Origin: Kolteria novifilia
GTDB taxonomy: Bacteria; Planctomycetota; Planctomycetia; Kolteriales; Kolteriaceae
Assembly (NCBI GenBank): GCA_007748055.1
Contig: CP036279.1
Coordinates: 3,534,001-3,598,000 of the forward strand
Direction: 5' to 3'
DNA length: 64,000 nucleotides
The first letter of the stretch is position 1. Each line of letters opens with the position of its first letter. Shown piece by piece: positions 58,088-64,000 of this stretch. Both the position numbers and the translations under genes were made by a program. A model generated the notes under the pieces. It worked only from the letters and a program-made list of their open reading frames with translations. It searched no databases and was not told where the DNA came from.

Positions 58088-58984
58088 GGAGGCTCCTCAA
58101 CCCGGTTCGCTAGGGGAAACTACGGCCAGGGCGCCCTCGACCACCCGGCGAGGATCGGCCGTATGGGGCGGATTCCGCGGAAGAGTCGCCCAAGAGCGAC
58201 CCGACGCATCGTTGTGGATGCGGGTCCGAACGACGACCACACGTCAAGGTGTTGGTCGCGTGATCCGAGTCACCATTTCGCGGCGAATCTCCTGGCGAGT
58301 CTCGCGGAAAAATGAAGCTGCGGATGGCGGTTTCCGACAACACAATAAACGTAGGAAACGTATGGCTCTAAAGCCTCTCCGACAATGGTCCGCGCCCTCC
58401 CACCTCGCGAAAGTGGGCAATCGGTCCGCAAGTCGTCCTTCTTTGGACGCGCCCTCCACCCATTCCGTCCCGTCGCCGAAGGGTTGTCGAGGGCTCCCGT
58501 CCCGTAGCAAATACGCCGAGCGATTTCCGTGGGAACGGGCCCTGGAGGGCGATCGGGCGGGCGTCACGTGCGTTGACCGGCGCATGCTGATCCATAGACC
58601 GAGCGAGATGGAGGCGATGAGCGGACATCGCTCGGCCCAGCGGGCGTCAAGAGAGAGGGTGACGGGGATCGAGGGGCCTGGAGCGTGGTCCGCTTGGACC
58701 AATGCCTTGCCGGAACTCTTCGCGTTGCTAACCTTTTACAGATGCCTTTGGCGCAAAATGTGGCGATTTTTGAAAGAAATCGTCGACTTGCGTCGAACTG
58801 AGCTAGGAAAAGACCTATTTTTTGCCTAGAGTTCCTGGCTCCTTGCCACCGGGAAGGCGACCACGCCCCCACGTGGCCCCGTAACTTCTCTCGTTGACCT
58901 CGCGAGAGGTCGTTCCCTTGGGCGATTGGATTCGTTACCGAAGTACCGTCGGGGCTTTCCCCGTCGGCAGGATGGACAAGAGCG
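58088..58984. other. 900-bp divergent intergenic region between carB and fusA
   Basis: The longest gap in the window. It must carry the promoters of carB and fusA. Frames on both strands (e.g. 58050-58829) have shadow-like composition and no convincing start. The fusA leader has two hairpins: GACCTC-GCGA-GAGGTC at 58896-58911 and CGGGG-CTTT-CCCCG at 58950-58963. I could not identify a structured RNA gene. Confidence 0.5.
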
Positions 58985-61066
58985 ATGAGTAAGCTCGACC
59001 TTATCAGAAACATTGGAATCTCGGCTCACATCGACTCGGGCAAGACGACCTTGACCGAGCGGGTCCTTTTCTACACCGGCAAGATCCACAAGATCGGCGA
59101 GGTGCGTGGCGACGGAGCCACGATGGATCACATGGAGCTCGAGAAAGAGCGCGGCATCACCATCACTTCCGCGGCGACATCGGTCACCTGGGGCAAGTAC
59201 GATATCAACATCATCGACACGCCCGGCCACGTCGACTTCACCGTCGAAGTCGAGCGTAGTCTCCGTGTGCTCGACGGGGCGATTCTCGTCCTTTGTGCCG
59301 TCGGCGGCGTTCAGTCGCAGTCGATCACCGTCGATCGCCAAATGAAGCGGTATCGCACGCCGCGGATCGCGTTCATCAACAAGATGGACCGCGCCGGCGC
59401 CAATCCCGATGCCGTCATTCGCCAACTCAAGGACAAGCTGGGCGTCGTCGGCGTTCCCCTGCAGATTCCCATTGGCAAGGAGTCCAATTTCGAAGGGGTC
59501 GTCGATCTCGTTCAGATGAAGGCGGTCTACTTCGACGGCGATCGTGGCGAAACCGTCCGCTTGGACGAGATTCCCGAGAACCTCAAGGAAGCGGCCGCGG
59601 CCGCTCGCCACGAGATGCTCGACTCGCTTTCGATGTTCTCCGATGAGCTGATGGAACTGGTCCTTGAGGAGCAAGAGGTTCCCGAGGAGTTGATCAACAC
59701 GATCCTTCGCGAGGCGACCCTCTCCCAAGACATCACGCCCGTCATGATGGGGACGGCCTACCGGGACAAGGGCGTTCAGCCCCTGCTCGACGCGGTCGGC
59801 AAGTACCTCCCCTCCCCGCTCGATCGCGACATCCACGCGACCGATCTCGACAAGGAGGAGGAGACGACTCTTTCGCCCGATCCGAAGGCTCCGATGGTCG
59901 GCATGGCGTTCAAGCTCGTCGACGAGCAGTTCGGGCAGGTGACGTACTTCCGCGTCTATCAGGGAACCCTGAAGAAGGCCGAGCAGTACATCAACACCCG
60001 TTCGGGTCGCAAGCAGCGGTTCGCCCGCTTGCTTAAGATCCACGCTGACGAGACCGAGGAAATCGATACCGCCGGGCCGGGCGACATCCTGGCGATCGTC
60101 GGCATTGATGCTTCCTCCGGCGATACCTACGTCGGCGGCGACACCAATTACGCCCTCGAGTCGATCCACGTTCCCGAGCCGGTCATCTCTCTGGCGGTTA
60201 TTCCGGAGAAGCGGGCCGACGGCGACAAGCTCTCGAAGGCTCTCCAGCGTTTCCGCAAGGAGGATCCGACGTTCCGCGTCACCACCGACCCGGAAACGAA
60301 CGAGACGATCATCATGGGCATGGGCGAGCTGCACCTCGAGATCTATCTCGAGCGAATTCGCCGCGAGTACAAGGTTCCCTGCGAATCGGGTGCCCCGAAG
60401 GTCAGCTACCGCGAGGCTCCCTCCCAGGAAGTCGCGTACGACTACAAGCACAAGAAGCAGACTGGTGGTTCGGGTCAATACGCCCACATCGTCGGCAAGC
60501 TCAGTCCGCTTGAGTCCGAGGAGGAAGGGACGTTCGTCTTCGAACAGACGATCTCCGGTGGTCGCATCCCCACGGAATACATTCCTTCCGTCGAGAAGGG
60601 ATTCCGGATGGCGATTGTCAAGGGGCCGGTGGCCGGCTTCGAGGTGGTTGGCCTCAAGGCTCAGCTCGAGGACGGTACCTTCCACGCGGTCGACTCGTCG
60701 GACCTCGCGTTCCAGATCTGTGCCCAGGACTGCTTCCGGGAGTACTTCCCCAAGACCAAACCGGTTCTGCTCGAGCCGGTGATGAAGGTCGAAATTGAAG
60801 TCCCCACGGAGTTCCAGGGTGCGGTCGGTGGCGACGTCTCGTCGCGACGCGGCATGATCATGGGGTCGGAATCGCGCGAAGGCTTCACGGTCATTTCCGC
60901 CGAGGTCCCGCTCGCGAACATGTTCGGCTACTCGACCGACTTGCGGTCGGCGACGCAGGGTAAAGGCTCCTTCTCCATGGAGTTCAGCCGTTACGCCCGC
61001 GTGCCGGCGAGCGTCCAGGAAGAGATCGTCAAGAAGAAGAAGGAAGAGGAACTCGCCAAGAAGTAG
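58985..61066 (+). CDS. fusA: elongation factor G, spdEFG1/mitochondrial EF-G1 type
   Basis: 693 residues with all five EF-G domains. G1 [20 protein letters not shown]2 [12 protein letters not shown]3 DTPGHVDF, G4 NKMD. The IDSGKTT form of the P loop and [20 protein letters not shown] match the mitochondrial EF-G1/spdEFG1 subfamily of spirochaetes, planctomycetes and delta-proteobacteria rather than standard EF-G. In Borrelia the spdEFG1 form acts in translocation only and a second protein handles ribosome recycling. No str-operon neighbours (rpsL, rpsG, tuf) are here. A strong terminator follows. Confidence 0.95.
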   Translation: MSKLDLIRNIGISAHIDSGKTTLTERVLFYTGKIHKIGEVRGDGATMDHMELEKERGITITSAATSVTWGKYDINIIDTPGHVDFTVEVERSLRVLDGAILVLCAVGGVQSQSITVDRQMKRYRTPRIAFINKMDRAGANPDAVIRQLKDKLGVVGVPLQIPIGKESNFEGVVDLVQMKAVYFDGDRGETVRLDEIPENLKEAAAAARHEMLDSLSMFSDELMELVLEEQEVPEELINTILREATLSQDITPVMMGTAYRDKGVQPLLDAVGKYLPSPLDRDIHATDLDKEEETTLSPDPKAPMVGMAFKLVDEQFGQVTYFRVYQGTLKKAEQYINTRSGRKQRFARLLKIHADETEEIDTAGPGDILAIVGIDASSGDTYVGGDTNYALESIHVPEPVISLAVIPEKRADGDKLSKALQRFRKEDPTFRVTTDPETNETIIMGMGELHLEIYLERIRREYKVPCESGAPKVSYREAPSQEVAYDYKHKKQTGGSGQYAHIVGKLSPLESEEEGTFVFEQTISGGRIPTEYIPSVEKGFRMAIVKGPVAGFEVVGLKAQLEDGTFHAVDSSDLAFQICAQDCFREYFPKTKPVLLEPVMKVEIEVPTEFQGAVGGDVSSRRGMIMGSESREGFTVISAEVPLANMFGYSTDLRSATQGKGSFSMEFSRYARVPASVQEEIVKKKKEEELAKK

Positions 61067-61105
61067 TTCCCTTTCGCCCTTTCGGCGATCAGACAAATTG
61101 TTCAC

Positions 61106-61140
61106 GCAAACGCCCGGTTGGTTTCCTTCCGGGCGTTTGC
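61106..61140 (+). terminator. intrinsic terminator of fusA
   Basis: Perfect 12-bp stem GCAAACGCCCGG / CCGGGCGTTTGC with an 11-base loop, followed by TTTGC. It lies 39 bases after the fusA stop and could also serve the convergent imuB gene. Confidence 0.85.
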
Positions 61141-61161
61141 TTTGCGCGGTGATGGTGGGGA

Positions 61162-62760
61162 TCAATCAAAGCTCCCGTGCAGGAACCACCGCGCGTCCTC
61201 CAGACGCCGAAATAGCCAATAGCGATACCCCTGCGCGGTCTCGACTTGGTAATAGTCACGCCGTACCGCCGACCCACGCCACCACCCCGTTTCGATGCGT
61301 TCCGGTCCCCAAACCGAACGGATAAAGTGCTCTTGTCCATCCCAACAAAACCGGACGGGAGGCCCTTCCGGAACCAGCGAGATCATCTCGACAGGAACTG
61401 GTCGGGATCGCAGGCGTAGAGGACGTGGGCCCGGCGACCAGGGCTTGAACTCTCCCTGGCGGCCCTTGCCGATCTGCTTGACGGGATCGAAGCGACAAGC
61501 CCGCTCCGGCTGCGCGTCGGCTTGACGTCGGGGACGTAGCACCGCGCGGTCTCCCAGGCGACCACGCAGCCGGTTGATCAGTGGCCCCAGTGCGTACGGG
61601 TCGTGCCCCCCCTCCTCTTCGTGGAATAGCGATTGTTGACGGACCGAGAGCGGGGCGGTCTTGCTCGCCAGCAAGCGGATCGACATCACCGGCTGCGCCA
61701 AGGGGGAGCGTTCCAGGCGCAGTCGCAACAGTTCCGTCAGATGACGCAGCGACAGCGAGGGGCTCACCAACTCGATCGACCACTGATCTCGTTGGGAGCT
61801 GGACTCATGAAGGTGACATTCCAGTCGCAAGATGCCCTCGCCGCGTGGTTGGAGCAGCGCCACGATTCCTTCGATCAGTTTCTCGATCACCGCTTGGAGG
61901 ATCTGACTGGAGTCGACCGGTTCCTCGAAGCTCCAGTCGGCATGGACCGGTGGGGCCGGTTCGGGGGGGAGCAGCGGTTCGGAAACCAGCCCCCAGGCTT
62001 GGCCAAGCCGTCGGACGAGCGGATCGCCGAAGCGTTCGGCCAGGCTCGCGAACGTCAGGGGCTCCAGTTGTTCGATCCGCGTCAGCCCCAATTCGCCCAG
62101 TACCTCCAAGAACTCCCCAGGGATCCGAAGCGCCTCGACCGGGAGGGGACGTAGCGCCGAGGCTCCCCGCCCCTCGGGGATCACGATCGCGTCGGCGGGA
62201 ACGGAATCCCCAGCCCGCACCGACCGGAGCGACCACGAGCCCTCGGACGCTCGCGAGCGATCGGGCAACCCGAAATGAGCCACCGCCCAAGCGCATCCCA
62301 TCGTTTCGGCGATTGCCACTCGCGCGGTGAGGCGTCGTCGGCGAAAGCGAGCCAACAGCCGGTCGGCCAGTTTCCGTTCCCCATGAAAGAGCAACTCGCA
62401 ACCGGTGACATCCATGAGGAGCGCCTCCGGTTCCTCTCCTTCCTCGGGGAGGATGGCGGGGCTGAAGAGACCACACCAGCGGGCCAGACGCTCGAGCATC
62501 TCCCTGTCGGCGGCGGGATCGTGAGTTTCAATTTGAAGCCGATATTGGTGATGTTGCTTGGCGAGTGCCGAAGCCTCCGCGGCCGGCATCTCGAGCGCCA
62601 CCCCGAGTTGGGACGCCGCGAGCGAGCAACGAACCACCCGCAGCCCTTTTCCTCCTTGGGGAGCGATCAGGGCGACAGGAGCATCACGAAGCTCCGGCCG
62701 CGAAAGACCTAGACGCTGGAGGGGCCAATTGGGTAGCCAAAGACACAACGCCCGTTTCAC
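61162..62760 (-). CDS. imuB: ImuB, Y-family polymerase-like mutagenesis protein
   Basis: 532 residues. Starts ALCLWLPNWPLQRL, the ImuB opening, which lacks the acidic pair found at this position in active Y-family polymerases. Little-finger-like region in the middle, and a beta-clamp-binding motif QQSLF in the C-terminal third (SVRQQSLFHEEE). ImuB acts with ImuA and DnaE2 in damage-induced mutagenesis. It overlaps imuA by 77 bases and ends next to the fusA terminator; no dnaE2 follows. Confidence 0.9.
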   Translation of the reverse strand: MKRALCLWLPNWPLQRLGLSRPELRDAPVALIAPQGGKGLRVVRCSLAASQLGVALEMPAAEASALAKQHHQYRLQIETHDPAADREMLERLARWCGLFSPAILPEEGEEPEALLMDVTGCELLFHGERKLADRLLARFRRRRLTARVAIAETMGCAWAVAHFGLPDRSRASEGSWSLRSVRAGDSVPADAIVIPEGRGASALRPLPVEALRIPGEFLEVLGELGLTRIEQLEPLTFASLAERFGDPLVRRLGQAWGLVSEPLLPPEPAPPVHADWSFEEPVDSSQILQAVIEKLIEGIVALLQPRGEGILRLECHLHESSSQRDQWSIELVSPSLSLRHLTELLRLRLERSPLAQPVMSIRLLASKTAPLSVRQQSLFHEEEGGHDPYALGPLINRLRGRLGDRAVLRPRRQADAQPERACRFDPVKQIGKGRQGEFKPWSPGPRPLRLRSRPVPVEMISLVPEGPPVRFCWDGQEHFIRSVWGPERIETGWWRGSAVRRDYYQVETAQGYRYWLFRRLEDARWFLHGSFD

Positions 62761-63469
62761 GGTCTCGTTCCCACTCCCATGTCATCCCCGCCGCGCCGCG
62801 GCACTTGAGCAGCTCGACCCGCCAGCGCCGGACCTTCCCTTGGCTCGGCTTCGGCTCGACCCGCAGCCGAACCTCCGCCCAGGAAGGAGCCTTGGTCGCC
62901 GTTGGCCCGCGAAGTAGTACGCCGACTCCTCCCCCCTGCTCCGCCGCCAGTTGAAGTCGCCGAAACGAACGACTCTCGAGTGATTCCAGCGACGCCAACG
63001 TCATGCCGACCGCCGGGCAGCGCAGCGTTTGCTCCAGGGCCCAGACGACTTCCGACTCCCTGGGATCGTCACGCGATCGTCTCGATCGCTGCCGTCGCCC
63101 TTGTCGGGGGGGAGCATCGCGTCGCTTCGTGGGAAAGCGGACGACGAGCAGCCGCGAGGGATCGATTCCCAGTGTCGCCAATCCAGGCGGGTAGAATTCT
63201 TCTTCCGGGTCGATGACGACCAGACTCGCTCCCTCGCGAAGGACCGAGGGGGCGACTTGCCAGGCGAGACTTGTCGCCCCCGAGCCTCCCTGGGGGGCGA
63301 TCCATTCCACCAAGGTTCCCCGCCGATAGCCTTCCCCGGGCAAGACGCGATCAAGTGGTCCAATCCCGCTCGAGATCGTCCCCCGAGTTCGGGGCTGGAC
63401 TTCGGCTCGACGGTCCAGTTCCGCCCGAAGCTCCTCCAGAGATCGTGCTTGTTTCCAGGTGAGCGTCAT
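62684..63469 (-). CDS. imuA: ImuA-like RecA-fold protein
   Basis: 261 residues from the ATG at 63469 (AAGGAG upstream); a TTG at 63487 is less likely. SulA/RecA-like fold: GIGPLDRVLPGEGYRRGTLV, IDPEEEFYPPGLATLGIDPS and ALEQTLRCPAVGMTLASLES. Its end overlaps the imuB start by 77 bases. A palindrome upstream at 63511-63528 suggests SOS control. Confidence 0.88.
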   Translation of the reverse strand: MTLTWKQARSLEELRAELDRRAEVQPRTRGTISSGIGPLDRVLPGEGYRRGTLVEWIAPQGGSGATSLAWQVAPSVLREGASLVVIDPEEEFYPPGLATLGIDPSRLLVVRFPTKRRDAPPRQGRRQRSRRSRDDPRESEVVWALEQTLRCPAVGMTLASLESLESRSFRRLQLAAEQGGGVGVLLRGPTATKAPSWAEVRLRVEPKPSQGKVRRWRVELLKCRGAAGMTWEWERDRETGVVSLATQLAPPASRSFAAGAS

Positions 63470-63510
63470 GGTGCCCCGCTCCTTCAATCACTTTCAGTGA
63501 GACTATCAAT

Positions 63511-63528
63511 AGTGTACATTTGAACACT
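63511..63528. promoter_or_regulatory. LexA-like operator candidate upstream of imuA
   Basis: AGTGTACATTTGAACACT, an 18-bp palindrome with 7 of 9 paired positions, centred about 50 bases before the imuA ATG. LexA sites of many phyla have a TGTAC or GTTC half-site. No lexA gene is in the window. Confidence 0.5.
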
Positions 63529-63812
63529 TTCGTGTCAACAAGAAACAGTCGCCGGGAGCTGGAAGCCTTTCCCCCGTCGTGGCACAGGCGTCGTTGACTC
63601 CCATTCGATCATGTCGGTTCCTTAAGGGACAGTTCCGGGCGGCTGTCGGCTGACGGAACACTGTTGGAGGATCGGGCCAGCGAACAAGATCTCTTCATCT
63701 TCTCGTCGCCCACGACGACCGATACCACCTGCTGGCAGTACGGTCTTGCAAGGAAATCCTCCCGCAATCGCGTTCGCCGCTCGGCCCGACTCGCGGGATG
63801 AATGACATAACC

Positions 63813-64000
63813 ATGGCATCGCTATTCGTGGCATCTCTTCTCATCTGCCCCCTCGCTGGCACCGACGTTGCAAGCTACTTCTTCCGACGGAGGGCAAGGG
63901 GCTCTTCGAAGGGAAGCGAATCGCGTGGGGAACGGGTTGCCGCCGAGGCCCCCTATCGAGCCAAAGACCTGGATTCACGCGCGGAGTTGGGAGAGGTAGG
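63813..64000 (+). CDS. possible partial ORF running off the window
   Basis: An ATG at 63813 opens a frame with no stop to the window end (62 codons). It starts with a short hydrophobic stretch (MASLFVASLLICPLAGTDVA) and continues basic, then charged. No ribosome site is evident. It may be the start of an exported or membrane protein, or chance. Confidence 0.25.
   Translation, partial: MASLFVASLLICPLAGTDVASYFFRRRARGSSKGSESRGERVAAEAPYRAKDLDSRAELGEV

Noticed and set aside
58088-58984. Possible structured RNA (RNase P, tmRNA or SRP) in the carB-fusA gap
   Set aside because: None of the conserved core sequences of these RNAs could be found on either strand.
58826-61165. 779-codon open frame antisense to fusA
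   Set aside because: Same mirror effect; fusA is unmistakable on the plus strand.

Overview
This is a high-GC chromosomal window from a planctomycete, probably in or near the Pirellulales. The evidence is a PSD1-type cytochrome (DUF1549/DUF1553) next to a Tat-exported DUF1501 protein, a FecR-like protein fused to a LamG fold, DUF1573, EF-hand and Tm-1-like (UPF0261) proteins, a TIGR03991-type alternate GlmU, and an EF-G of the spdEFG1/mitochondrial type. Species cannot be assigned. No rRNA, tRNA, CRISPR array, prophage or complete insertion sequence was seen.

Layout. 1-5.5 kb: end of a FecR-LamG gene, then the PSD1-DUF1501 pair. 5.6-12.4 kb: a small lipoprotein gene and a five-gene minus-strand export operon (TolC-like, HlyD/DevB-like, two DevC-like permeases, and a DevA-like ATPase fused to a cyclic-nucleotide-binding domain); the last four genes overlap by 4 bases at each junction. 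12.7-21 kb: a deaminase, a DinB-like protein, a divergent GH95-like protein, aspS, a DUF1573 protein and a sugar isomerase/epimerase-like protein. 21-30.7 kb: an Lnt-like protein that has lost its catalytic triad, two small membrane proteins, rpmF-plsX, an FxsA-like protein, an FHA protein, and folC coupled to a sensor-like protein with a pseudo-receiver. 30.9-42.8 kb: ligA, a very large duplicated-membrane/spermidine-synthase-like fusion, a TPR-like gene with a 29-codon companion, hemL, a UPF0261 protein and a cysteine desulfurase-like protein. 43-51.9 kb: a sensor histidine kinase, a serine hydrolase, accA, a Uma2 pair (one copy interrupted by a stop), a start-less reading frame and an unusual ExbB/ExbD-like three-gene cluster. 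52-64 kb: an EF-hand protein, alternate GlmU, carB, fusA, and imuA-imuB behind a LexA-like palindrome.

The housekeeping genes cover translation (aspS, rpmF, fusA), lipid synthesis (accA, plsX), folate (folC), haem (hemL), carbamoyl phosphate (carB), cell-wall precursor (GlmU) and DNA repair (ligA, imuAB). The less ordinary content is a family of about 167-bp intergenic elements with imperfect terminal inverted repeats (two full copies, a third related block and a 48-bp internal-deletion derivative), two other small dispersed repeat families, several proteins whose family catalytic residues look lost (Lnt-like, GH95-like, pseudo-receiver), a cNMP-domain-fused exporter, and the ExbB/D-like cluster.

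Everything here was read by eye from the sequence. Family names rest on recognised motifs and were not confirmed by a search.
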